From Carettochelys insculpta (Eukaryota > Chordata > Testudines > Carettochelyidae), in contig NC_134138.1 in the NCBI RefSeq assembly GCF_033958435.1, positions 211,429,298-211,493,297 of the forward strand: 64,000 nucleotides of DNA, read 5' to 3'. The notes beneath the pieces are model-generated. The model saw only the letters and a program-made list of their open reading frames with translations. It had not been told where the DNA came from and searched no databases. The first letter of the stretch is position 1. Each line of letters opens with the position of its first letter. Positions 24,641 to 36,055 of the stretch are shown here, piece by piece. A program made the position numbers and the translations under genes.

Positions 24641-27600
24641 GACGCTTGTGATGGTTCCCCTTATATTTTTATTAATAAAAGAAGATTCATGTGTCCCCGA
24701 GTGGTCTGGGTGGAGATGAATAACGGATTGATACCATGTGAGTTATTTATGAGTTGTCTACCTTAAGGAAAAACATCAAAGGCCTAATCCTGAGATATGC
24801 TGATGTCCTACAAATCTTATGGGAGTCAGCAGGATTCCTGGACACTCAGAATCTCATGGGATAAGAACCTATGCTTGAAGAAGACAACATATAGTTTCCC
24901 TTGGTATCCAATACACACGCTTGATCAGTGATGTATGCATAAAACTCTCCATTGTGTAGAGAAGTGAACTCATGCATCATTTCAGTTTGGTTTTGAGGAA
25001 ACCCTTGGTTCCAGTGTTATGCCAGTGTTCAAACTTTCTCCACGCTGCAACACCAGGTCAATCCCTTGGCTTTTTCTTTTTGGAACAAGAGAACAGTATT
25101 AACCGCAGAAGGGCATGTACTGCTTGCTGTGTCCTGCCTTTCATCAGCCATGTGGTCCACAAAGGGCAGCTGAGCTGTAATATGGAGCCACACCTTGGTG
25201 CAAGTGATCCACTGAGAAATGTGAAAGGAAGTGAAGGATCTGCCATAAGTGCCACTATGGCTGGAAACCACAGTCTTCCTGCCCACCATAATGAGATTAA
25301 AATGCCACAATTTCTCATTAGATTTTAGAAGAACTCTAGTCTAGGGGTACATGACAGGGTTAGAGAGGGAAGCTGGAATAAGGCTTACAGTCCAGATTTG
25401 TCTTTTCCTGCAAAGGTGTCATAATATTTGTCACCGATGGGAACTGGGCTCTGTATGCTAAGTCTCACTGTTTTATTAGTGTCTGAAAAATTAATGTCTT
25501 CAAGCTCATGAATGAATTGACCTCTGGCTGAACCAGTCAGCTGTCTCTGAGAGTCCCTTTTTCATTTATTTGGGGCCATATGCTACCATTTTTATTCATT
25601 AAAAATAGTATTTTACACTTCATGTTTTTTCATCAGAAGAGACAATTTAGTGTGGAAAACCAAACCTCAAATCTAAAAGGCTTTGTTACTCACACCGAAA
25701 TAGTTTGGTGTTTAAGCAATTATGTTTTCACTTTAAAATGAATATGCGTGGCTGTGATACTAAAAGATTTGTCGTTTAGTTAATTGTGCCACAAATTGTA
25801 CTAGGCACTTCAAATAAGACCAAAGGATAAGATACACTCTGGTTTGTAATTTAAATTTTACATGACACAAGTTACAGAGCTGCATTGATGAAAAATAGAA
25901 TTAGAGCAACGCAGTTTGTAAAACAATGGCTGACTCTTTATTCCTTTTTCAGGCAAAAAAAAAAATCCCACTGGAATCACTGAAAGAAATGGACTTTTTG
26001 AACAGTTAGAATGGTAATAATGGGCATGTGGTGAAAACACTCTTGAGATACACTGATGGTAACATATAATGTGAGAAAACTAAATGGAAGCAGTTTGAAG
26101 TTAGATGAATTGAGTAAATTTACTTGACATTAGTATGAGATGAAGCTGCAAGGAAATACCTGGTAAACACAGAGTAACTAGCACCTGATACTTAAAGAAC
26201 TATTACATTTATTTCACAGTAATGATAAAAATGTAGAAATTATCTATATTATTGAGACTTATGATATATCATATGTTAGAACAACGTACCCAGACAACAC
26301 GTTTATCACCATGTCATTAGAGAGGGAACTTTTATCATCATCATGTATAGCTTTCACAGCATGTACTATTAGTATAATATTCTTATAATAGCTTCCTCAT
26401 TAATTGCCATAACCTGATTTATTGGCTTTTAAAGAATATTTCAACTCCAATGCCATTTCCCCATCACCAAACACCTGAACAACACCTTCCTGGCTAATGT
26501 TCTATACAAGGTAACATAATGACTAGATACACTTTAGAATGACAAATCATGACCTCAGCAAAAGACTGAATTGATAAACCCATTATGAGGAAGTAACAAC
26601 AGAGGGATTGCCAGAGATATATGCATATATTCCTGCTTAATATTTAGTTTCTGTTCAGGGCTACCAAAAGTAAAATAAATATAGATATTTTATAGTCTGG
26701 AAGAAGTCCTATGTGGTGTCATGTAAAAGAGGCATGTATGACCCAAAGTCATTCATTCAGATGAGAAGAACTAAACCTAACTGTTTCTTAGAAAGCAGAA
26801 TCCTTTGCACCTTGAGGCAGGGAGATTCGTGAATCAGCCTGCACTGGGTAACTGTTTTTCAGAGTATCTTTGATGGACTGTGGAAGGATTCTAATTCAAT
26901 CTTCCTCATCTGGAGAAACTAACATGAAGCTCCTCAAGCACAGAGGATAAGTAAAAATTGAAATATGTAGGTATTTCTTGGGGCCCCTAGAGGGCCTCCA
27001 ATGAAATAATACATTGTGGAATGTGGATGAAGGTCACATGTAAATTAACATCTCCTCTCTGAGGTCAATCAAAATGGTGCGAACCCAATGAATAGTCAAA
27101 GGACACTCGCAGTTTTGGAATTGTTGAAAACATTTGTTCTGTAGTTCTGTCTTCAAGATGGGGCATAGTTCATGTCAGTTGATGCTATTATTGTCCAAAT
27201 GTCTATCACTAGCAAAGCAAAAATTATCTGTCACTAGCAAGATGGAATAGTAGGCCATCCACATCTAGTTTTACATTTTATTTAATTTTTTTTATTCAAG
27301 AACAGTTAAGTTTTATGAGTTACGTTTCTTAATGTCTGCCAAAACTTTTCCAGACGAAAAACAATGTGCAAGCTCTAAGGAAATAAGGTGATTTGAGTTT
27401 TAAAGGAAAAATTCCAAATATTAATAAGACAATCTCTTGTGTCTAAAAATAGTTCATAGGCAAAATATTTGCTACTTTGAAACTATACACACCTTGAGAT
27501 ACTGACAGGTAGTCAAGTAACCTGCAGTGTTCTGTTAAACAAAACACAGGGTCCCCAAAACAATGTCCAAGTATTGTCTCCACAGTGCTTCTTCAGCCCT

Positions 27601-28420
27601 ATCACTGAGGTAGGTAGAATGAAACATAGTAAGGAGAAGAAATAATAATATAACAGTGGGAGGAAATTTAGGAAGTTTAGGGCTTCTCTGCCTAATGATC
27701 TCCCTCTTTCTCACTCTCCACACCTTAGCGCTCTCTACCAAAGCAACTAACCTAACAGGTGCGATATTATTCTGCAGATGGACCAGAAGTGCTGCACATA
27801 CAATTATATAAGTTTGGCACACATGTTTCTGCTTTACATTAGATGCCAGCTGACCCACCAATAGCCAGAGCTGAGGGGACATCCCCAACAGTTGTTGTAC
27901 ATGGAAAGAAACCAGTATGCTGGCAGTGCAGTATTAACCTTTCTCCAAATCAGAACCTGTATCTGAGCCAGAACAATCATTCTCATTTTCTCCTGGTCCA
28001 GGACTGTCACTCTTTGTTTTCTTTTTCTTTTTCATCACAATAGTGAAGTAAAGATTACTTGGAGTGGGATTAAGTAGGAGTGGGTTACAATGTAATACTT
28101 ACGGACACCAAATTTACACATGTATATAATGTTCTTTTTCTATTCTTCTTGTTTCTACCACTGCTTCTCTTGGGTTATTATAGGGTTGACCAGTAGACGA
28201 GGAACATAGGAGAGGGAGGCTCTTCCTATTGTTCAAAATTATCACTATTTGATGACAAAGCTGTTCGTCAAAAATGGACCCATTTTCCATTGCAAAAAGC
28301 CCAATTTTGCTCATAAAGCCTAGGGGCCAGATTTACTTAGTTAGGGGTCTGGGATTAAAAAGGCACTTGAATAAGTTAGATAAAATATATTTAAAAATAA
28401 TGTGTGACTATACACACCTT
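24641..28420. other. No recognisable gene or repeat over 3.8 kb
   Basis: The longest stretch in the window with nothing that I can name. It is AT-rich with scattered short palindromes and no splice-flanked protein-like segment. Part of it (about 26200-26500) could be slowly evolving non-coding DNA; single-sequence reading cannot tell. Confidence 0.5.
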
Positions 28421-28610
28421 GTAGAGCTGGAAGAGACCTCAGGAGGTCGTCAAGTCCACTCCCCTGCCCTCTTGGCAGAGCCAAGCAATATCACTAATGT
28501 AATTTTTTTAAATCTATTTGCCCCATACCCCAAATGGCTTCCTCAAGGATTAAACTCACAACCCTGGGTTTAGGAAACCAATGCTCAAAACACTGAAATA
28601 CCCAGCCCCG
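28421..28610 (-). mobile_element. tRNA-derived SINE with CR1-like tail, second copy
   Basis: On the minus strand, GGGTATTTCAGTG takes the A-box position and GGTTGTGAGTTTAATCC at 28547-28563 is the B box. The far end carries GAGGTCTCTTCCAGCTCTAC, which is the CR1 3'-end text. The CCACTCCCCTGCCCTCTTGG block is identical to that in the copy at 17851. It has the same orientation as that copy. Confidence 0.78.
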
Positions 28611-29308
28611 CACCTGTCTGTGTGAAATGGGAATTGGGCACCAAATCTATTTAGGTGCATTTGTTAGTCCCATGAAGCATCTATCGGCTTCTTGAAGTGT
28701 GTAAATTCCTTCATAAATCTCACCTAGATTCACAAGACAATTGTTCCATGTTTTCACTTGGAAATTCTACCCATCTTTGCAAAACTGTACCCATTCTTGA
28801 GATAAATGCGGAAGAAAGAGAAATCTTGCAATAGGTTCTTGACCTCAATGTGGAAGTGCAGAGGGACCACAAAGTCAATTTAATAATCTCCTTAGTAATT
28901 TCCTAGTGCAAAGAATTCTATAGATAGTATAATACTTGTGGACCAAGTTAGTGCCCACTCCCCATCTCAGAGCCTCCCGCACCAACTCAGAGGATGTATC
29001 CAGGAGGAAGGAGAGGTGGTTGGAATTGTTGTTTCCCTGCTTGGGATTGAGGGGAGATAGAAGTAAGCTGGAACATGTTTCACTAATACATGATATCCTA
29101 AATCCTTTTGAAAGAGAAGAGCAAGATCACTAAACAGGTATAGAGTTTAAGGACAGGTCCAATTGATACAAGCTCTGACAGTCTCGAAAGACAGAGAAGT
29201 TTATCCTGAAAAGCCATCCACAAAATAAGAAATATGTATAGTGAAGAAATAGTAAAGAAACAAGAAGAAAATCGGTTTTGTGTCAATACCTGACATTTAT
29301 CACACCAT
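28611..29308. other. No recognisable feature
   Basis: Unique-looking sequence with no bounded repeat or exon-like segment. Confidence 0.5.
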
Positions 29309-29612
29309 GGCTATGTCTACACTAGCCAAAAACTTCGAAATTGCCATGCAAATGTCCATAGCGAAGTTTACAAATGAAGCGCTGAAATACGTATTCAGCA
29401 CCTCATTAGCATGTGGGCAGCCGCGGCACTTCGAAATTGATGTGGCTCGCCACCGCGCAGGATGTCCAGACAGGGCTCCTTTTCGAAAGGACCCCGGCTA
29501 CTTTGAAGTCCCCTTATTCCTATCTACTCATGGGAATAAGGGAATTTCAAAGTAGCTGGGGTCCTCTCAAAAAGGAGCCCCGTCTGGATGAGCCCCGTCA
29601 ATTTACCTTTAC
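29309..29612. mobile_element. MITE, truncated relative of 49657-50069
   Basis: It starts GGCTATGTCTACACTAGCC after CAT. Shared internal blocks with the nested element at 49657 are CATGCAAATG, GCACCTCATTAGCATG, GCAGCCGCGGCACTTCGAAA and TCCTTTTCGAAAGGACCCCG. The central hairpin arms around CTACTCATGGG are present. The right terminal repeat is missing. Confidence 0.65.
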
Positions 29613-30280
29613 TGCAGTATTTAAAGGGTTCCCTACTCTTTAGACTGGGGAATACTGCAAATAACACAGTAAATTTAACTACTGTGAGCACTAAATGTCC
29701 TGATTTTAATGGTGCCTACTGGATGCCAGTTGGTTATATACTTGTTAAGATAGAGGGCCAGATTCTCACATCAGTTACTCCTGTATAAATCAAGGCTAAA
29801 TTACCAACTGATTACTAAGATCAATCTATGTGAAACCCACAAGTCATCAGAATCAGGTTCTACTCTTCTGAAAATGGGGAAAGTTTAGACTCATAACAGA
29901 CTAAGTCTTGAGGTCTTCACTCAGTTCATCTTAAAGTAAATTTGCCTTTGACTCAATGGACTGGACAGGGTCCTCCTAATTTGGCCCATTGTTTGATATC
30001 CCTTGCAGGCCTCTGCAGGTAAGGCAGGACTTTAGTTTTGCGGACACATCTATAGTAGTTTCAGAAAAGCTTCTTATCCATTAGGACAGAGCTAATGTTG
30101 TCTCTCACACCATAAGACTCACAATGCTGGGTCACTAGAACACCAGTAAGAGATTAAGCAACGATTAAATTTCTTTGGTAGCCAATAGGTACTGAGTTCA
30201 TGAGCCCTGGAGCACCCACAGAGTTGGCACCTTTGCAGAAAACTATTTTCCTTTACACTGTGAGGATTACCCACATTGTA
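29613..30280. other. Mostly unique; small palindrome relic near 29751
   Basis: GGGCCAGATTCTCACATCAG at about 29755 is one arm of the palindromic repeat group seen at 18584. Nothing else was recognised. Confidence 0.45.
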
Positions 30281-30773
30281 CAAGTTGCACCTCCCTTACC
30301 CAGCATGCTTGCGACCTGACAAAATTTGCCAGACGAAGGAAGAATTTGCCAGACAAAGGAAGGTTTACAGCCCAGGCTCCCATGGGCTGTCACAGAGCTC
30401 CAGCCAGTCCCCACATCTCTCCCCTGCCACAGGGCCAGCAGAGGTTCCAGCTCCCAGACCTCGCAGCAAGTGAGCCTCCAGTGCAGGTTTGAGGCAGCCT
30501 CCTAGCCCCTGCTGTCATAAGGCAGGCAGGAGATCCAGGTCCTGGCCCTGCGGTAGATTCCCAGTCCCTACTAGTCCAAGGGAAGCAGGGATCCTGCTCC
30601 TGGATCCGCAGCAGCCTCCTACCCCACAGCCATGGGGCAAGCATGGGCTTCACTGCCAGCCTCAGCGGGGATCCTGCACTGCTCACTATTCTCTCATCTG
30701 GCAACATCCGTGGTCCTGCCAAATGAGAGATGTTGCTGGATAAGAGTGTACCAGATTTGAGAGTTGCAATCTG
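30281..30773. mobile_element. TA-flanked inverted-repeat element with GC-rich centre
   Basis: TA at 30279-30280 and 30774-30775 flanks CAAGTTGCACCTCCCTTACC on the left. The right end reverse-complements to CAGATTGCAACTCTCAAATC. The ends are like those at 44695-44962. TA duplication fits the Tc1/mariner-pogo group. The centre is GC-rich CAGCCTCC-type text without a domain. Confidence 0.55.
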
Positions 30774-31236
30774 TAGTATAAGTGAACTTGTCTTTAACGA
30801 TTCCTTCCACTTGTCTGTGTCTCTGATTGTTTCCCTTATTGATTAGCAACTAAGACAGTGTAGCTGTTCCGTATCAGCATTCACTGAGCTTTATGTGTTA
30901 GCAGAACACCAGTTTGACAGAGCCAGATGTATGCAGAAAACTAATATCTTTTCCTTTCAGTCATCACCTCTTGTACATTCCAAGCAGGTCATCTTTGGGA
31001 AAGGAGGCATTAGAACTTTGTCAGCTTTAAGAGAACTCTGAGGACGTTTTGTGCAGTTACAAATACACGCATATATTCACTTTTCTGCAGCTTCTCAGGA
31101 TGTATGGAGAAGAGGATCCCATCATTCTCATTCTCCTTTTCATTCTGGTCATTGTGACTGTATATTTAAAGGCATGAGTGAAAGATATGTGCCACTAGCT
31201 AACAGCTCATTGGTTTGGGATGGTTGATAAGCCTTT

Positions 31237-31616
31237 GGCCACACTTGCACTGCAGCAATCGGTTGACAGAAGTCACTGTCAGAAGTGATTTCCTGACAAA
31301 ACTTCTGTTGACAGAGTGGGCCACACACAAACCCAACTGTCTACTCTCTTGACTAAACAGGCACATGGAAGCACAGCAGAAAGGGCTGCCCATTGTCTTG
31401 GAAGCCCTGTCTGTCGAGAGAAGCCCCCTCAGAGCATCCACACAGCATTTTTTCTCAACAGAACCGGTTGACCAAAGGTACCCTGCCTTATCTGGGAGAG
31501 GCAGAAGGTTGTCGGCAGAAGTGATGACTTTTGTCAACAGACTGTTGACTAAACTCATTTTATATGTGTACATTCCACCATGTTTGTCGGCAAAACTTGC
31601 TAGTGTAGCCATAGCC
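31237..31616. mobile_element. Palindromic MITE, TTT target duplication
   Basis: The left end is GGCCACACTTGCACTGCAG; the right end reverse-complements to GGCTATGGCTACACTAGC. Exact TTT lies on both sides (31234-31236 and 31617-31619). The inside shares CTGTTGACAGA half-palindromes and GGAAGCACAGCAGA with 46841-47276. No coding capacity. Confidence 0.72.
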
Positions 31617-31644
31617 TTTATGTCAAATCAATGCTCTTCAGAGT

Positions 31645-31795
31645 AGTACCTTTTTATGTAAAAAAAAAAAAAAAAAAAAGGAGGTGCCGGTGCTCAGCCG
31701 GCTTCCCAGCTTCTCCCCTCAGCCAATCATATGGCTGGGGCTGCCAAGGTTCTGGTAGTCAGTATTGGCAAATACCAGCACAAAAAAGCACTGCT
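31645..31795. mobile_element. Short MITE of the 24512 family, with A20 tract
   Basis: AGTACCTTTTTATG on the left and GCACAAAAAAGCACTG on the right form loose inverted ends. GGAGGTGCCGGTGCTCAGCC, AGCCAATCATATGGCTGGGG and AGTATTGGCAAATACCAGCA match the 24512-24640 copy. An A20 run at 31660-31679 lies inside and is not a 3' tail. Confidence 0.62.
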
Positions 31796-31919
31796 TCAGA
31801 ATATGATATGCTTCCCATATTTATAGAGAATCTGTTACATTCCCAGCATTAATTCTGGTATGTTATTCTTACACTCTCCTTTGCCCAAGTGAGCAAGAGC
31901 CAACGTATCCTCACTCACA

Positions 31920-32015
31920 GTTAAATGCTGGATTTTCAGTTGATGTAAACAAGCATAGCTACATTAAAGTGAGTAGGACTGTGATGATTTACAACAGCTG
32001 AGGATTTGGCCTGTT
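31920..32015. repeat. Palindromic repeat, relative of 22040-22125
   Basis: GCTGGATTTTCAGTTGATGT pairs with TTTACAACAGCTGAGGATTT downstream. The core AGCATAGCTACATTAAAGTG stands where the 22040 copy has CATCACTCCATTGAAATC. Confidence 0.55.
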
Positions 32016-32533
32016 GCTAACTTCTCTCCTGTTGGGATTCCATACCCTGTCTGGATATGTTTATAACATCTAGCCCAGCAGTTCTAAAAAATACATTAAG
32101 CAGCAAGAGAGACGGGGGCAAAAGTAAGGTACCTGTGACAGATAGATCTGTCAGTAATTTGATATAGAGAAGGATTAATGGTAAGAGTAAATTAAGATTT
32201 GTATGATCCCTGCTTTAAACTCAGAGGCTAGCCAAACAGTGAGTTGGATTGAAGTTAACATCTACAGACAAGGAAATTAGCACACATTAGGCACGAAGAA
32301 GGGGCAATAGGTGGTTGGAAGAGTAGGTGTTTATTCAAGAAAAAAGGTGTCCAAATAAGCAGGGCGAACTCTGTAAACTGTTAAAGAAAAATATTATGTA
32401 AATTGTTCAGGAAGAACAGGAACCAAAAGTGTTATCAAGAACAAAGAATGAAATCATGAAGTTATAAGAGATACAAAATAAAATGGAGCATTCCAAAGAT
32501 ACTTCTTGTCAGAGGATACACATGAGTAAATGA
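32016..32533. other. No recognisable feature
   Basis: Unique-looking AT-rich sequence. Confidence 0.5.
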
Positions 32534-32742
32534 TAGAGCTGCCCAAAAATTTGTTGTAACATTTATGTCTTTTTAACAGATCACAAATATTTTGTTTTCT
32601 TCAAAAAGGTATTTCCATAGAAATCTCAAAACGCATAAGCCATTTCTCAATTTTTTAAATTAACACTTCCCCAAAAATTCTAAGTTTGCTCATTTTCATC
32701 AACTTTTTTCACAAGGAAAAGAAATCATTCTGAGTCAGCTCT
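32534..32742. repeat. AT-rich inverted-end repeat (TAGAGCTG...CAGCTCTA)
   Basis: TAGAGCTGCCCAAAAATTTG opens the block and GAGTCAGCTCTA closes it as an inverted pair. The interior is AAAATTTT-type text like that at 10640 and 58310. Confidence 0.5.
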
Positions 32743-33589
32743 AGTGAATACCTTTCTGGGTAAGGTCACAGCCACTGGAGAAAGATCAAGGTAACCTGAT
32801 CAAGGAGTGCGGAGGTTGACATAAGATACCTGGGATCAGAAGACATGTCACTAAAAGACTGCTTGCTAAAAGGGCCAGAGAAGAGATACGATACGTACTG
32901 TAGAAATGTAAGATATTGTATATTGTGTTGCAGTAACACAAAGGGAACCTAGTGAGAAGAATTTTGGAGTGTTTCAAGCTATGTAAATTAGTCAGACGAT
33001 CTCGTTATGTTCAAACTGTGAACCTCCCTTTTATCTCTCAGATCCTATAGAGAAAGAAGAGGGTCTGGCACCTACAGAAGTTAACATTTCCATTCCTAAA
33101 CTCATGGAATAAGAGTTTCTTGAGGCATGTTACTATAAGGACCACTGATCTAATGGTATATGGGAGAGCCCTAAAGACTATGGCATAGAACTGAGTTTAA
33201 AGATAGATTCAGCCCCAGTGGATGGTGTCAGTCCTCTGGGAATTGCATACTAGAAGTGGCCAAAATGAATAGATAGAATCAGAAACCCCAGGAATCTAGG
33301 AGGTATCTGTGGATCAGAACCTACCTCTGCCTTGTGCAGCCAAAGCAGAAAGCCTGAAGATCATATTTCCATCTTAAAAGTGGTTCTTAAATCTCATGAT
33401 TTCTGCAATTCCAAATTCATGTCTGCACTCCTCATAGTTAAACACCTTTACAGTGCCCAGAAGGATACTCAGCAGGTAATCCCGCTATGCAGTCACCCTT
33501 ACTCTTCTCCCTGGCATGTCAGAAGTTATTTCCTGCTTCTTCCCAATTTGCTCATGTCTCTCCTCCCAGTCCTTTCCCCTTTGGATCTG
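32743..33589. other. No recognisable feature
   Basis: Unique-looking sequence. The frame at 33332-33712 has no domain that I recognise. Confidence 0.5.
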
Positions 33590-33700
33590 ATTTTCCTCAG
33601 ATTCACCTTATCTCTACACCAGTGCATCGCCATTGACTTCACTGGAATTAATTCTGATTTAGTCAGGATAAGAGACTCAGGCCCATGGAAGCCAGTGGAA
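33590..33700. repeat. Palindromic repeat relic
   Basis: CCTCAGATTCACCTTATCTC and the later AGTCAGGATAAGAGACTCAG form loose inverted arms around ATTGACTTCACTGGAATTAA. This belongs to the group at 18584. Confidence 0.5.
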
Positions 33701-33828
33701 GTCTCCCATTGATTCCAATGGGCTTTGTATCATGCCTTTAGTCTCCTCCTGTTCTTGGCTTTGCGCTTTGCTCCTTACCTACCTCCCTGTTCTTGGGGCA
33801 ATCTCTCCCTTCCTGCACATCAAAGCAC

Positions 33829-33900
33829 TCTCTGTCTCCTCTGTCACTCATTTCTCTGTCTCCTCTGTCACTCATTTCTCTGTCTCCTCTGTCACTCCCT
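33829..33900 (+). repeat. 24-bp minisatellite, three units
   Basis: TCTCTGTCTCCTCTGTCACT followed by CATT occurs three times in tandem, and the last unit decays into CCCTCTG. It is pyrimidine-only apart from G and A at fixed positions. Confidence 0.85.
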
Positions 33901-34687
33901 CTGTACAAGAATCCTTCCTTCTTTTTTACCCTCACAATCATCTGTCGTCTCAGACCCTTTCCTCAGCACTCATCTGTCTTCTCTGTTTAGGACTATACGC
34001 TCATTGGGGTAGGAAATATGTTTTACTATGTAAGTTCTAGATAAAAGATGCTTAACACTAACATTCACTAGCCCATGGTCTTTCCTCAATGAATCACGTT
34101 TGACCTTTACTGAGAATTTATTGATGTTTTTTCCCCATCACTTCTAGGTAAGACACTTTGCTAATATTTCTATGTAAGCATTTAAGTAAGAGGGAGAGAA
34201 AGACTATGGCTGCTAAAAATAAAAAAGGAAAGACAAAAACCAGTAATTATGCAGATCAAAACAAAAATCTTGGAAAGTGACACATAATCCTGAAGAAATC
34301 CAGCATATCTTATCTTTTTACTGAAAAAAAAATGCTGCACTTCCTACACCTAAGCGATTATCATGATCTTAAAGTTACCCAAACTAGATCCTACTTCAGC
34401 TGACCCTCCCAGCCTCTAATGAAGAAATGAAAGATATCAATAAAACGTGCATGAGTGGGAAGGCAGGAAAGCCAGGCAGGTTGAGTTTTATAAATGAAAG
34501 ATAAACAAAAATGCCATAATGCTAAATAAAAGGATTTAATCAAAGCAGAGAAAGCAGACTACTTCTACTGATGCAAAGCCAATAAGTACACCCAATAGAG
34601 GGCTGCCTGCTTTAACAAGGTGACAGTTATCAGCCTATCTCGCAATCAGATCATTTATAAATAAACATCTCTTGTTTTATTTTCAAG
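33901..34687. other. No recognisable feature
   Basis: Unique-looking AT-rich sequence. Confidence 0.5.
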
Positions 34688-35289
34688 TAGGGGTGTGCTG
34701 GAGGGAGTTCCAGCCTGGGGCTGGTGATTGAAATGTGGGGTAGTGGTGAGGATGGTTTTGGAGGGGACTGGAGACTCTGGGGTGACTGAGCATGAGGAAT
34801 TTGGGGAACAGGGTGCTCCTGGCTGGGATGGACAGGTTTGGAGGATGGCAGGGGAATCAGGATGGGGGAGGTGGTTGGGATGAGGGGCGGGACCTCAGAG
34901 ATGCTGGCTCTGAGCTGTGCTTACCTCCTGAAGGAGCTCCCTGAAGCATGGCATGTCCACGCTTCCAACCAGCAGCTGCCTGCCCCACTTCAGGCCATGC
35001 CCCTCATCTGCAGACACTGCCCCTATAGCTACCATTGGCCATGGTTCCCAGCCAATGGAAGCTGCATCAGCAATACTTGAAATGGGGGCAGCCCACAGGT
35101 CCTGCTGGCTCCCCTTACACATAGGAGTTGGAGGGGAGACATGCTGCTACTTCCAGGGTCCATAGGGAGCCAGGGAACATGTGCAACAGGGTAACACCCC
35201 AACCCCACTCCCCAGCAGGAGATCAAAGGCCAAATTAAAATGGCTGAGGGGCTCTATGCATCCTGCAGGCCACTGTTTGCCCATCCTCG
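34688..35289. mobile_element. hAT non-autonomous element, 602 bp
   Basis: The left end is TAGGGGTGTGC and the right end reverse-complements to CGAGGATGGGCAAAC, relatives of the CAGGGGTGGGCAAAC ends of turtle hAT elements. Flanking 8-mers TTTTCAAG and TTTTAAAA match at 6 of 8 positions. The reverse strand has GTGGCCTGCAGGATGCATAG, CCATTTTAATTTGGCC, CTCCTGCTGGGGAGTGGGGT and ATTGGCTGGGAACCATGGCC in the family order. No transposase is present. Confidence 0.7.
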
Positions 35290-35629
35290 TTTTAAAAGAA
35301 ACTTGTGTAGCACTCTGAGCAGGAATGTTCCTGAATTCATCCTGGATGAATCTACACTGTAGTGCCTGTAACAAGATCTTTGATGTGTATTTGGTCTTTA
35401 GCTTTAGGAAACATTTGTAACTGTGGGAAAATGCTTATATTGCTATCATAACATAAGCATTTGTGGAGAGTTACGTCCAGAACCGGTCATGAGCCATCAC
35501 ACAGAAATGTACAAATAGAGTGAAGATATACCTTGGACTTGTATTATCATATTCCCTTTTTTAAGTGTGGTCTGTATCTAAAAATCTAGCTAAATCACTA
35601 AGGGCTGTGAACACTTTTATACCCTATGC

Positions 35630-36055
35630 AATGTAGTTAGGTCAACTTACCCTGCACCATACATGCAGTTCAGTCAACAGAAGGGTTTGTCTGTCAGCCT
35701 TAGCTATCACTTCTCAGAGTGGCAGATTACCTACATAGAAGGAAAATATCATCTATTGATGTAGGATGCGTCCATATTAGAGCACTACAGTAGCACAGCT
35801 GCACCTCTGTGGTCACACCACTCTATTGTAGACATGGTCACAGGGTTTGTCTTCACTGCAACAGGAAACTCAAGTTAGTCCTCTGGAGCTAGCCTAACCA
35901 GAGTGACAGTGATTACACCACAAAATGACATTGGAACTATATCGAGTGACATATTGAGCAGTACAGAACACATGGTTTAGCATCTGAAGAGCTCTTCCAA
36001 GCCCTGGTCTACACTATAGAAGGGAACATACATCAACCTAACTTTGTATGCATCT
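35630..36055. repeat. Cluster of old MITE fragments
   Basis: TAGTTAGGTCAACTTACCCT to CTATTGTAGACATGG (about 35634-35838), GTTTGTCTTCACTGCAACAG (from about 35847) and CCTGGTCTACACTATAGAAG (from about 36003) are end or internal pieces of GGYCTGGTCTACACTA-type elements. No complete copy with both ends is seen. Confidence 0.5.

Noticed and set aside
31660..31679. A20 tract as a retrogene poly(A) tail
   Set aside because: It is internal to a MITE family whose other copy (24512) has a short version at the same place; no gene sequence precedes it.
33829..33900. CRISPR-like regular repeat
   Set aside because: Units are directly adjacent without unique spacers: a minisatellite in vertebrate DNA.
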